From Cokeromyces recurvatus (taxonomy: Eukaryota > Mucoromycota > Mucoromycetes > Mucorales > Mucoraceae): DNA of 64,000 nucleotides. The notes below the pieces were generated by a model. The model was not told where the DNA came from and ran no database searches. It saw nothing but the letters and a program-made list of their open reading frames with translations. The position numbers were made by a program, and so were the translations under genes. The stretch is from NCBI RefSeq assembly GCF_025118155.1, contig NW_026251392.1, forward strand, positions 558,001-622,000. Direction: 5' to 3'. This document shows positions 23,462 to 35,465 of this stretch, piece after piece. Position 1 is the first letter of the stretch. Every line of letters starts with the position of its first letter.

Positions 23462-25804
23462 TTAGATATGACCCATAGCAACTGTAAACCGTAATGTTGA
23501 GGCAGCATCACAATTTAAAATAGATTCATGACTAGAGGATTTTATGTCACTTTGTATATTTTTATGCGGTAAAGAAGTAGAATAAAAATTATCATTGGTT
23601 ATGGAAAAAGATGCCAAATCGCTATTATCCTTGTCAGTATTAATAATGATCGATCCTATTTGCTGGGTAGAATCGTCTATATCTTCATCAGCGCATAATG
23701 TTGTACTTCTCCATCCCTACATATTCTAACTTTATTTTAGTTGTTATACTGTATAAATGTGCTTTTTCTATATTCATATATATAGATATATATTTTTTTA
23801 CCCAGCTTTGCAAAATTTGAAAGTTATCAGGACTACTTTGAAATAAAGTTAATACATGCTTAGGTCCTCTAGATGGGCAATAAATTTTAAACCATGTTTT
23901 CGTTGTTCTTCTTTTGTCACTATAACGTGAAAATGACTTGAATGTAGAAGACCTATTATGGTTTAATAGCTTTGTATTATGACTATTATTATGGGAAGAA
24001 GAAGATGATAAAGTAATGGTAGCATTGGAATTATAAGGAAGATGATTATTGTCTTCTTCTTCAGAGACATTACTATTCTCTGTATGAAAAGAACATTTCT
24101 GATATTGATCATTATTATGAAATATAGAATGACGATGAAGATAAACACCTAATTGTAATACCCCCTTTTTTTGGGAACGGATTTTTTGTATGTATATATT
24201 CCAGTTAGATCTATATAAACGATATTAATCCTATTATATGATGAATACGTTATATAAAGTATAGTTCACCCTGCATAAAAGACTGTATCTGAGTAAACTC
24301 GAACACCATACTTTACAGAACGAATATCACAAAATTCTACACTAAAACGAAAAGGTGGATAAATTGAATATTGTTCAACTTTAATCGTGTCAGAAAAATG
24401 CCTTTCTTGTTCCTGAAGTGTTTCTATTCTATTGATCATAGATATAGTAGAAGAAGAAAAGGTGGCAAAAGAAATAGCGGATTCACCGGTGTGCGTTGTT
24501 GTATCGTTAGTAGGAATTGGGTAATAAATTTTATCAACAGAACTGTTTTCATCCATAGATGAGGCTTGTATATTAAAGTTTAAAAAAGTATCCTTTTCCG
24601 AGGCTGCTTCTATCTTTGATCGTAATTGAATTTGACACCATAATGCCTGCTTGAGAACACTTTCAGGAACAAGGGGTTGATGAGTTAAAGGGTGTAAATC
24701 TTTTTGAATCATTTCTAACTGTTCAAAAGTCATATGCATATAGTAGATTAGTTGAGTAACAATGAAGCAAGACGAAGAACTTGTATCAAGATCCGCCGAA
24801 CCAAAAGAAGATGTTTCATAAACTTTAGATCTTGCATGGATTATTTTCTTTAGAAACTGATATCTTTCAAATTCACTATTATGTGTTAAAAAAAAAAAAA
24901 GAAAGAAAAAGAAAGATAAAAAAAAAACAATAAATACTCTATTTTATAATATATTGGTATCTCTTTACTTTGGCACCCAAAAGGCATCACTTTCAATGAT
25001 TTTTTGTAGCCAATTTACAGGTAAATTGACAAGATAGGTAGGATCCATATAATATGCTTCTCTACATAAAAATGTATAAATAGCATCCAAGATATGATCA
25101 CTTCCTTGCACCATCCACTTTGTTACAAACAATAAATAATCCACGACATTATTAAAATTTAAGTTTTTTAAAATATATTCCACACAAATAAGGCTACAGA
25201 CGTCTACTTGAAAATAAGAGCTTGTTGCTAAAATCTGCTTTACGTTTGAATCAGTGACAACCATTGTATAAATTGGATTTAATGGTTTCTGGTTATCAAA
25301 AACAAGAATTTTATTACCATAAAGGTATTCTAATATAAACTGAAACGATTCCATAGTAATGAAACAGTCATTACTATCGTTATGATAATCATCAAAATGT
25401 AACGTTATTCTATTGGAACCTGATTCTTGAAAGTTACCTTGCAAGAGTAAGCTAAAATAAGGATTTTGGTCTAGTATAAGACGATGTAGATGATATCTCT
25501 TATTCCAAGCTGGAACCAAAACTTCGATGTCACTTCCAACACCATCGAAAAGACCTCGGGTTAAGATATGATGACAGAGCATAAAAGATTCTATCTGCCA
25601 GTCATATTTAGAAGGCATATCCATATTGCCATTTGTATTTGATGATATGTTAGATTTAGAGTTACTACTGCTATACAAGGTTGACCAAGGTTTCTCCATC
25701 ATTTCAGGAGTCGATTGAAGTTTTGAATGTGAATCTCTTGTTGATCTATTTGAATCATACTTCAATCGAGATTGTCGATCATCATTAATGGTAAACACCT
25801 CCAT
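23462..25804 (-). CDS. BTB/POZ domain protein (germ-cell-less-like)
   Basis: BTB domains mediate dimerisation and often act as cullin-3 adaptors; the specific partner here is unknown. Exons, complement of 25804-24969, 24875-24270, 24210-23802 and 23716-23462, give 701 residues. The N-terminal 75 residues are Ser/Asn-rich and disordered. The BTB domain is at about 85-215 (GVGSDIEVLVPAWNKRYHLH; FQFILEYLYGNK). A conserved BACK-like region follows (FVTKWMVQGSDHI, LCREAYYMDP). The C-terminal half (QLIYYMHMTFEQLEMIQ, YYPIPTNDTT, PPFRFSVEFCDI, KTWFKIYCPSRGPKH) matches a fungal family with this same arrangement. All three introns sit inside conserved segments, which supports the model. It heads a run of three minus-strand genes. 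Confidence 0.85.
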
Positions 25805-26051
25805 TAATTCAACAATTTATAAATATATATTTATACACACACACACAAAAGAAAAAAGGAAAAGAAAGGAAAAGAAAAGATGACAAACTGATTATATTTC
25901 AATTTGTGTGTATATATTGCATAAAACAGTTTTATATTTAATATATGCAGAGTGATGAAAGATTCGTGACGTACATTTATTCATATATAAGGTAGGAATG
26001 TATATGTGTATCTCATCTATTTTATTGATTTTACAATACACAATTAAATTC

Positions 26052-27852
26052 TTATGCAGCGACTGTTCCTTCACTCATTAAAGAATAGGAAGAAGAACTA
26101 TAATAACAAAGGATTTAGTATATTAGTACTGTTAAATATTTTCTTTTTTCATTACCTCAAAAACTCCTCTTTAATATTCAGTGTGCTGTTACTGTCTTTG
26201 TTCGAAACGAGTAACTTTTTCTTAGTTACAAGATGATTATTATTTACGGGTGAAATTAAATCAAAAGTACATTTTAATTTTTCATCAATAGTCATAATAG
26301 CACCCTTATTGTTGTATGAACAGTAAGCTGGGGCACTAAATATCGTGACTAACTTTTGATTATTAAACAACTTGAAACCTTTTCTAACAACCTAATATGT
26401 ATAAATGTATACATGTATATACAATTTTATAACCTATACGAACATTAGCTATATTTTAATAGGTAACTTACAGTGTGTGATCTACAGACTAATAAAAGAC
26501 CAAACTTTTCCATGAATTCATCTAAAGCGTTCGCACCAAAATAATGACCGAGGCCTCTCGAATTGACAGACCAACCGATGATAGATTCATCTGGATCAGA
26601 CCATAATAGATCACTGAGCAAGCCCTTTTCAGGAATAGCAGTTGGTCTAACGATTGAACGTACATCATCCATTGATTGCATGAAGGGGCTTATACCACCA
26701 TGAACACAAAATATCTTATCATCTATCAGTCCAGCGATAGGTAAAGTATTGAAGACATCAACAAATGTTTTCCATATATCAGCATTAACTCTTCTAATAC
26801 ATTCATCATAAAATCCATATTCTAATTTATGCGTACATTAGTTTTTTAACACATGTATACATACATACATATACACTTATATATTCTTTCTTTCTATACT
26901 TTTTGAAACATCAGCACATTCATGATTCCCTCTTAATAAGAAAAAGTTTTCTGGATATCTAATCTTGTAGCAAAATAATAACAAAATAGTTTCCAAACTT
27001 TGCTTACCACGATCAACGTAGTCACCTAAGAGTAAATAATTTGATTCAGGAGGATATCCTCCTAACTCAAATAATCGAAGTAAGTCATTATATTGGCCAT
27101 GAATATCTCCCATTATTTTGACAGGTGGATGGATTTCAATTAAACTCTGTTTGTATAAACAATTATAAATAGAACATATTTCCTCCTCCTCCTCCTCCTT
27201 CTCCTTTTTTTTTTTCTTTTTTTCTTTATTTATTTATATAATAAATACGTACAGGTTGTCTCATGAATATTTCTTTAGCAGCCTTACATATATAAATGAT
27301 CTCAGCTTTCTTAAAGCAAATACTAGTAGATCCAAATAAACGAGGTGTTAAACCTGTATTTAATAAGCGTTCAATACATGCATTTATGTCCAGAGAATGT
27401 TTGCTTTCATCCGACTCATCTCGCAATTGACGACGAGTTGGTAAGCTTCCGGTATCAAATCTAACTTGTAGTAGGGACTGTTGCCTATCAAAGGTAGATT
27501 CAGATCCAGATCCAGAAGAATTATAATGATGACTATTAGGGATGATCAAACTCTGGGTACGTCTGTTACTGGTGAAGGCAGTATGACTAGTAAAACTGTT
27601 ACTACGACTAATGGAATATATAAGACTTTCAATAACAGATTCTGTCACCTCAAGTTCCTTCCTTTGTCGTCGTTGAGTCTCTCGACATATTTGGATCAAA
27701 CGGTGTGTTTCCTCATTGTAATCTTTATTGATAAGAATCGATTTTATCTCAGGGAAAGCAGTCATCGAGGTAGCTAAGGATGCACTATCCGAAGTTATCA
27801 TAATCCTTGGTTTTTCTTTTCGTTTCTTTTTTGTTGAAAGTACATTACCCAT
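26052..27852 (-). CDS. PPZ1: PPZ-type Ser/Thr protein phosphatase (PP1 family)
   Basis: Metal-dependent Ser/Thr phosphatase. PPZ enzymes regulate ion homeostasis and wall integrity in fungi. Exons, complement of 27852-27253, 27146-26900, 26821-26472, 26391-26156 and 26097-26052, give 492 residues. The first 170 residues are a Ser/Arg-rich extension that starts MGNVLS, an N-myristoylation signal as in PPZ proteins. The catalytic domain carries every metal ligand motif: GDIHG (213-217), GDYVDRG, RGNHE, CVHGG and the His in CRSH. It is divergent, with SAPAYC where PP1/PPZ have SAPNYC and CRSH for CRAH. The last exon adds a Ser-rich tail. The PPZ call rests on the myristoylated extension; a diverged PP1-like paralogue is the alternative. 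Confidence 0.85.
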
Positions 27853-28006
27853 TATTATTTAAGAGCGATTTTTTTTTATTTGAATCAAATAGAGAAAAAT
27901 GTTAAAAAAAAAAAGAAAATAAATAAACAAAAAAAAAAAAAAAAAAAAAAAAAAACTTTATAAAAATAAATAAATAAAATAAAATGAAATCCCATCAGCG
28001 TCCATT

Positions 28007-30774
28007 TTATTTCAATTGTTTAAGTTCCTTTAATTCTCGTCTTAAACTTTCATTTTCTTTTTGTAATCTACCATTCTCTATAAGTGTTTGTTGAATTAAC
28101 TTTTCTAAATGTTCAATTGTAGAAGATAAGCCTTCGTTATTAACTGTTGTAGTGGAGCTAAAGATATACACATGTATATGTATATATAAAAAAAAAAATT
28201 AAAATAAAATATTTTTATAAATGTAAAAAAATTCTAATTTCATCCCCTCATATAAATAATTTACGTTGTTAATGATAACGGTTGTTCATTTGCATTCATA
28301 TTTGATTGAAACTGATTGGATTTCTTTAGTATTTCTTGTAAAATTATTCTTTGAGATTCATTCATTTTAATTAATTCTTCAATTTGACAGATAGGATAAT
28401 TAGTAGTAGAAATATCTGTATGCAGAGGATAGGAACTATGGCTGGAAGAGATTGAAATACTACCACGTGGGATTGATGCCATATCAACAGAGGAATTACA
28501 ACCAGTTAACTCAAATCGACCTATTTTTCTATTAATGACTGATTCAGACAAATAATCCATTACCTCATGAGATGGATTCATTTTTTTTCAACAATAGCAG
28601 CTGTTAAGCTATTGCTATTTTTATTAGATATTGAAGAATAGCTCGAGCTCTCACGTGAGAGTGGAATAGGTTGATAAATCATAGGAGAAGAAGATGATGA
28701 TGACGCAGAGGATATCTCAAAACGTGATTTACGATCGCTTGTAATGGATAAAAGTTCTTGCTGGTTAAATGTAGGTTGTTGTGTAATGGATTCTTGATTA
28801 TCAATAAATGCTTCATTATTACTTGATGTAGTATGGTTATTAGTCCAAGCTGATACTTTAGGTTGATTAATATAAAACCTTCCTTTCATGATTTCACCAT
28901 GATTATTCTGTTCTACTGAGATAGTGTGATCATCATCTGTCATAGGACTAATTGATCTAACTGAAGAAGATAAATCTATAGTTGGATCCATTTTTGTTAT
29001 TACTTCTTCAATCACAAAGCGTGATTTTTTTGATGGCGTAGTAGCCATGATTGAACCAAGTAGGGGTTCATCAGAAGGGTGAACTAATGTATTATTATTA
29101 CGAACTACTACATCCCCAAATGATATATGTTTTTTTGTTGTTTTAGCTACTGATTCTTTAGTACTATTTTGATCTGATAGACATCCTTCATTATCTGATA
29201 CTGCTTTATTATTGTCATTCTCTTCTTCATCAAAATTCCATTCGTCTACTTTTGCAATCGCTACTTGTTCTTGGGGTATCTTTTTACGTGATCTTTGCTC
29301 CAAGGGAGGAAGTTCGGAAAGAATTGATTTTGAAAGACAATCCCTTTTTCTCGTTTGTTTAAAAAAGGGATGTTGAATCAGCTTTTCTGCATGTGGTCTA
29401 TATAGATAGATAAGTGTAAGTCGTTAATAATAATAAATATGAAATATGTAATAATAGATATTTAAATACCTTTTTAAAGGATCTTTCAAAAGGCACAAGT
29501 CAATCATCTCTTTAAAGGATTTAGAATATCTATGAAATGTATGATCACGATCTAAAGTAGGTGAATCATTTGAAAGCGTCATCATCAATACCTATGCAGA
29601 ATAACTTATAAATTATTATACGTATATACATATATATATATATATATATATTTATATAGGGCACTACAAAAATATTACCTTTAATGGAGGATATTTTGCA
29701 AATGGAGCATGACCAGTAGCTAATTCAATAGCTGTAATACCAAAGCTCCATATATCTGCTTTATAGTCATATTCAGCTTGTTCCATTACTTCAGGAGCCA
29801 TCCAACAAGGCTATTTATAGAATGAGTCCAGAAATTTAACTAGAGAATTATTTTGGGTCATATAATACTTACTGTACCAACAAACGTTTTTCGCATCCCC
29901 TTTTCACCTGTTTCCATTAAAGAGGAAGAGACACCAAAGTCGCCTAATAAAACAGTACCGTCTTCGTCTACTAGTAAATTACCTGCTTTTACATCACGAT
30001 GAATATGTCCATTTTTATGCAAATATACAAGGGCCTCTAATGTTTGACGTAGTATGGTAGCTATGCTCAATTCGTCTAAACCCTCGGGAAATTTTGTTTT
30101 CATAATGTCTAAGCAAGAACCACCAGATAAATAGGGTGTGACGATATATAACTTGGATCCATGAACAAATGAACCATAAACACGCAACACATTTGGATGT
30201 TTAGATAATGCCATCAATGCAGTTTCACGCTATAATAAACTTGAAAAGTCAATTCTAAATAATTTCATTGTTTTGATTGATAAATAAAAAGAAAGAAAAA
30301 AAAATTGAGTTTTACTCGAAGTTCATCAATCTGGTTCCGTTCAAACTTATCAAGATCAATCATTTTCAAAGCCATCGTCTTATTTAATGGCTTGTAAATA
30401 GCTTTTAATACTATAGCAGAGGAACCATAGCCTACAGATGATATGTTATTATATATATATATATATATATATATACGTATTACATAAACATATTTATGTA
30501 GTTTACCTATTGGTTCTTTAAGCTCAAAATCATCAATTTGGTTGAATTGATAATACTCTATATTAAATTGAGAAGGTACAGGAGATGAGGGTATCGTACT
30601 ACTAGTGCTGGTATCATTACTACTGGTAATAATTTTTAACCCATTCAAAATATCCATGCCACTTATAGATCTTTTTGAATGATGTCCTGTATTATTATTA
30701 ACAACAAGGATGGGTGGCCTTTGAGTCTTGTTGCCTGACTCATCTACTAAATTGGATGAATGAATGTTTTCCAT
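28007..30774 (-). CDS. STE20-type kinase, SPAK/OSR1 (Fray)-like, frameshifted in this sequence
   Basis: Exons, complement of 30774-30507, 30431-30316, 30229-29873, 29810-29679, 29591-29470, 29397 to about 28265, and 28157-28007. The kinase domain runs from about residue 85 to 345: [22 protein letters not shown] (Lys), [30 protein letters not shown]. The C-terminal region is long and Ser/Asn-rich and holds four RFx[V/I/L] motifs (SRFVI, GRFYI, SRFEI, GRFEL). It ends in a Leu/Glu/Lys coiled coil ([10 protein letters not shown]...LRRELKELK). The frame breaks in a run of eight A (28581-28588): upstream it stops at once, downstream a frame resumes at [11 protein letters not shown]. One extra A would restore a protein of about 760 residues, so a homopolymer error or a recent mutation is likely. 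Confidence 0.85.
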
Positions 30775-32300
30775 TCTTTTAAAATATAAGAATATAAGAG
30801 GGTATATGTATATATGTTACTGTAAGAAAAGAAAAAAAAAAGAAAAAAGAAAAGAAACAAGAAACAGGAAATAAGCAGTTTTTAAAATAAATAAATAAAA
30901 AAAAAGGGCGAGATGATAACTAGAGTGAATGTAGTACAATACTGTCCGCAGTGACAAATTACACATGTAATGTTGTGACTTAAATAAGATGGCTACTTAC
31001 TTCGGTTAATGCTTAAATAAATAACTATAGCTTTTATCAAAGTAATTACAAGATAATAATAATAACAAAAGAATATTGTTTATTTCCTGTTACTAATTAC
31101 ATATAGCCTTTTTAATACTTCAAAACCGAAAAAAAAAGAAAAAGAAAAGAATAAGAAGCAATAGTCCTAAACTAATTTAAACAGAGAGAGAGAGAGAGAG
31201 AGGGGAGGTTGATTTAGGTCGCAGCTATCATTTGTTACACACACATATATATAAATAAATATTTATAAACATAGAAATGTATTCATATATGTATTTACAG
31301 ATTTCTGAGGTATGCGACTTGTTATAAATATCTTATCAACGGGTGATTAGTATAATGTAAATATATAAAAGAAAATGTATGAAAAGTTATTTACTTTTCT
31401 AAAGTAAAATAAAATAAAACCTATCAAGAAAAAATAAAGAGAGTCATTAGATAAAAGATATATGACTATATACATAAATAAATAAGAAATAGAAAAAACT
31501 GTCATATGATAATTAACATTGCAAAGAAAATAACAATAATAAAATTCTTTTGACTAAAGGGTTTGATAATAAAAATTAAGTTGGCTGCCGTTCACTGCTC
31601 TCTTGAGTCTGGTTCCTTTATTGTTCAATATAACAAACGTGTTATCATGAAATTTCTAAAATACAGTATAAACTTTCAATTTTAAATATTGCATCCAACT
31701 TGGTCTTTTCTGTTCTGCTTAATTATGAGTACTGTGCTTCCAACTTCAACTTTTTTCATTATCATACGCACTTTCAGCCTTCGATGTTTCTTTTTTCTTC
31801 AGTTACACATTTTTATCAATTAAGTAATACACTATTTCCACGTCAAATTTTATACCCAAGTCCTGTAAAAGATCAGTAGCTATATTTCGAAAAAGGTACT
31901 CCCTATAATGCTTTATTTAGCAATATTCCTAAATTTGAATGAAATTTTATTCTACAAGTACATAAAATGGAAGGTAATAGACCTGTTCCAACGTTTCTTT
32001 TTTCTTTTTTTTTTATTATTATTATTTATCTTTTGAATGCAATGCAACTCATATTCCGTTTAATTGCCCTAACCTTACCGTTCATATTTGGTTTGTAAAG
32101 TACTGAGAGTTGATGACGAACAGATCAGATATCTTCCTGAAGACAGTTTTTATGAACAAATATCGGACAGCTGCACTGCCTGTATACAAGTCAAATTCTT
32201 TAAAGTTTAAATTTTCTGCAAAAGCATAAATTACATCCAAAAGTTCCTTCTTCACAGTAGGATAATTTATTTCGGGTTGATGTTAATTTTTCTAGACGAA
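30775..32300. other. Gene-poor AT-rich interval
   Basis: Upstream region of the kinase gene, with A-rich and GA microsatellites (31183-31201). From about 31560 composition becomes less biased and looks like decayed transposon DNA, but no family is recognisable. Confidence 0.35.
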
Positions 32301-32330
32301 AAAAGCATACCGAACAATCAAACTGAAATA

Positions 32331-32378
<48 letters not shown>

Positions 32379-34200
32379 AAGTTTACTTTTATTTTATATG
32401 TGCATCAGTATATAAAGCTTGTATTTCTTGTTAGGATCAGGATATTTTAGTTGTATTGTCTCTTACAATACACTTGTTGCTGCTTATTTATCCCAGACAA
32501 ATGAAACTGTTTTTTTTTTCTTGTCCCAAGAACTTCAGCATCCTTCACAAAAGCCGAAAGACTTCTAAACCAGTGCATCAGAAAAAAAAAACATGCAGCA
32601 AATAAATGGATGTTTATTACTGAAAAGTACGAAGAAAAAGGATTTATACCAAGTTATCTATTTTCCTTTATGACAGAAATGTATATCCAAAAAAAAAAAA
32701 GCAGCTTCTCTGCTGTTAAAAATCTTTGTTAACAAAAATTTGTATCCACAGAAAATCAAAGAAGCTGTGTCGAATTGACGAAAGATTCTAGCAAAATCAT
32801 TAACCGCTTCTGGGAAACTGATAAAGAAGTACATGCTGGATTTGAACAAAAAAAAAAAAAAAAAAAAGAACTTCTCTATAAAACATACGATTTGAAAGAG
32901 CTGAAGAATGGCATGCTGTTCATATATGAAAGAACACTTACTGGAGCTGTCAAGAGACAAAAACATGACTGTAGCCAAGAGAGCCGTTGATCTCTTTCAA
33001 CGAAGAGACATTATTTTTTTAATTTTATTTAGATAAGGTAGTTTATATGTGTTTGTTGTGGTAAGAAATGGTATTATGGCTCATAATTGTATATAAAAGA
33101 AGACTTTATTAGAAAATAGTAATGGGGGGGGCACAAACGCGATATTTTATTGAGAAAAAAAATTAATATAAGACTAGAAACTTCTTTTAGTTCTCAAAGC
33201 AATCCTAAATTACTTTGATTAACAGAGTCAACCACGAGAAGGTAGAAGTTTATCTGACTCCAAAAAGCATATCCCCAGATCCCTACCAACAAATAAAAAA
33301 ATGTTGGGTGGTGTTCACCGTTCCGCGTATTGTAAAAGCAGCTGTAGCAGGCCACTTAAACTCATGCACTGGACAATCAACAAATCTTTGCCAAAGCAAT
33401 AAACCGTTGAGAAACCCCTGCCAACCCACTTTTGCAAGACAACTTCAAGACTACATTATCAAGCTCACACTACAGGTGTGGGTCTAGGCCGGGCGCTTCC
33501 CGTAAGATAGCGCACTGTGGGAAGACTTCTTTCTGTAGTAAAGAAAAAAAGAAAAAAGAAAAGAGAAAAGAAAAAAAAAACCTCCTAAAAATTAATATAT
33601 TCGTCATCATATATTTTTTTTCTTTAGACTCCTTATTTGTGATAATTTTTATTTTCTGCGTAACGTAGGGAAGACAAACTACCCAATCAGTGATCGCGGG
33701 TAAATTGATTGATTGATACATGATATATCAAAAATTAAAAAGTGATTAACTCTTGCACAATGTATATACATATATCTGACAACACCTAATTTTCAAACAC
33801 TGTTTTGCCTTTTTCTTTTCTTTAAACTTTGTAGATTTATTACGTTTTCCATTGAAGCAATATAGCACCTCAAAGAAAAGATAAAAGCTCAAACTCATAG
33901 CAGTAGAAAATGGTCTATTTTTTTTTTGATTTATGTTAAAACCTATCATGAAATCACGTACGTATGACTTATGCTTTCATTTTTATCTAATGAAAGCTAT
34001 CAAAAAAAAAAAAGTACCAACTGCGAGTCAAGCTGGACACAAGCACAAAGGCAGTTATAAGTGCTCTCTGTATGTAAAGAGTATGTAACGAGTATTATGT
34101 TAATCATGCAATTACTGGAAAGTAATTCAATGTTATGACTTACTTTGAAAAGATAACATAGAAAAAAAAAATAAGGGGAAGAGAATACGACTTGAATAAG
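32301..34200. other. Decayed mobile DNA, unassigned
   Basis: Higher-complexity sequence with broken open stretches on plus (32760-32990, 33215-33487) and a T run of about 32 (32336-32367). The stretch containing ELLYKTYDLKELKNGMLF has a coding-like composition but no family. Given the Fanzor relic that follows, this may be its eroded 5' part. Confidence 0.3.
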
Positions 34201-34239
34201 ATCAACAAGAAATAAGAATATGTAGCATTAAAGAGCAAC

Positions 34240-34925
34240 ACATTGTTATACACGTTCCAAGAGGAGAAGGGCTTATCATGTAGAAAAACTTTAATTAAAA
34301 GCATCGAGACAGATTTCCCTTCAACAAAAAAAAAAAAAAAAAACCCCGTAGACATTGAAAAATGGAGCATTTATAGATTGTATATGCCCTCAAACATGTG
34401 TCCCCAAATCTTCAGGTTCTACAATGAAAGGTCTACAACCCCTTTCGTTTCAATGATTATCAAGGCAGACAAAGGTCGAATAAAGAGATGACCAACATTT
34501 TACTTAATGGAGGAAAAAAGTATAATGAAGCCAAAAGACTGAAAACAGGGAAGAATATAAAGAAAAGATAAGAGGGCAAAAAGAATCCACAGATTATATA
34601 CGACGATAAATGTAAGACTACACCAGGAAAGAAGCAGGCAGGATAAAAAAAAAGCCAAATTCAAGCCTTCTCTTTGTGTACCTCTCGTTGCGTTTGGTGA
34701 TAGGATGAAGAATCCGGATACGATTAGGATAAAAGGCCAGATGTCAGATGCCACAGCAATACTTGAGAGAGAAATCAAGCTTAAATCAAGAACTACATTT
34801 TGATAGATCTGCTGTCTTTCAGAGAAGAAACAATTTCGCTGGCAATAGTGGTTTAGATATCCACAGGTAATTTGTCTAAATTGTAATACATACTTGTCCA
34901 AAAAAAAAAACTAACAGTAATTCGT
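34240..34925 (+). pseudogene. Fanzor-type nuclease relic
   Basis: Broken plus-strand frames match, in order, the C-terminal half of the intact Fanzor next door. Here MTNILLNGGKKYNEAKR with a Lys-rich run corresponds to MVNMLLNGTKKYNKSLR there. VPLVAFGDRMKN...IKGQ corresponds to VPLVVFGAGMFG...YKGL. A CLNC-like pair follows. It then ends with CTTGTCCAAAAAAAAAACTAACA, the same right-end word seen in the other copies. Multiple stops make it inactive. Confidence 0.55.
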
Positions 34926-35058
34926 CTCTTGTTCTTTCTCAAGTTGAATCCTTATTCGTCTTGTAATCCGTCTCACTTTCAAGTTAAATGACTCTTCCTT
35001 ACCTTTAAACACAAAGTTCTTGAAACCAAATTCATTTTGTCTGAGATTTATAAAGTTA

Positions 35059-35105
35059 CCTATGAGCACATAATATCTTTGTTATATTGGATTACCCAGG
35101 TCAGT
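35059..35105 (+). repeat. Diverged copy of the outer inverted repeat
   Basis: TATGAGCACATAATAT...CCCAGGTCAG resembles, with about 65% identity by eye, the left outer repeat of the element at 53798 (TGAGCACATAACATT...CCCTGGTCAG). It lies 165 bp left of the intact Fanzor element. Confidence 0.4.
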
Positions 35106-35269
35106 TCAAATTACGTGAAAAAAAGTATTTAAAAACCCTTTTACGGGACACGAGGTAAAAAGGTAAAGGAAAGGAAGAAGAGAAGGTGAAAAAGAAAGGA
35201 GGAATATTGCTAACAAGTTTAAAGGGACAACCAGTTGAGTAATTTCTTGCCTGGATCAAGAAGTGGAGG

Positions 35270-35369
35270 AGACACTCTGCTTACACTTTTTGGACGAAAG
35301 GAAAAATAAAATCAGACGAAAAAAATATGAGTTCAGACACTTTGATGGTAAATGTTCAGACTTTTTCTT
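35270..35369 (+). repeat. Left inverted repeat of Fanzor element
   Basis: About 100 bp whose reverse complement matches 37125-37227 at roughly 85-90%. It includes GTCTGAACATTTACCATCAA, CGTCTGATTTTATTTTTCC and CGTCCAAAAAG. It also supplies the region just upstream of the Fanzor start codon. Confidence 0.85.
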
Positions 35370-35465
35370 CATCTGTAATCATCAAATCCCAAAAAGGAAA
35401 ACCCTGTTTTTTTTTTAAAAAAAAAAGTGAATCACAGACGTTGCAGAAGTATTGTGTCTAATTTA

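Noticed and set aside
28261..28581. Separate small gene downstream of the kinase
   Set aside because: It begins exactly at the A8 frameshift and carries the same RFx motif style and the continuing splice to the coiled-coil exon; it is the kinase's own tail.
32658..33721. Several overlapping open frames on both strands
   Set aside because: They contain homopolymer-derived Lys or Phe runs and no recognisable domain; treated as decayed mobile DNA rather than genes.
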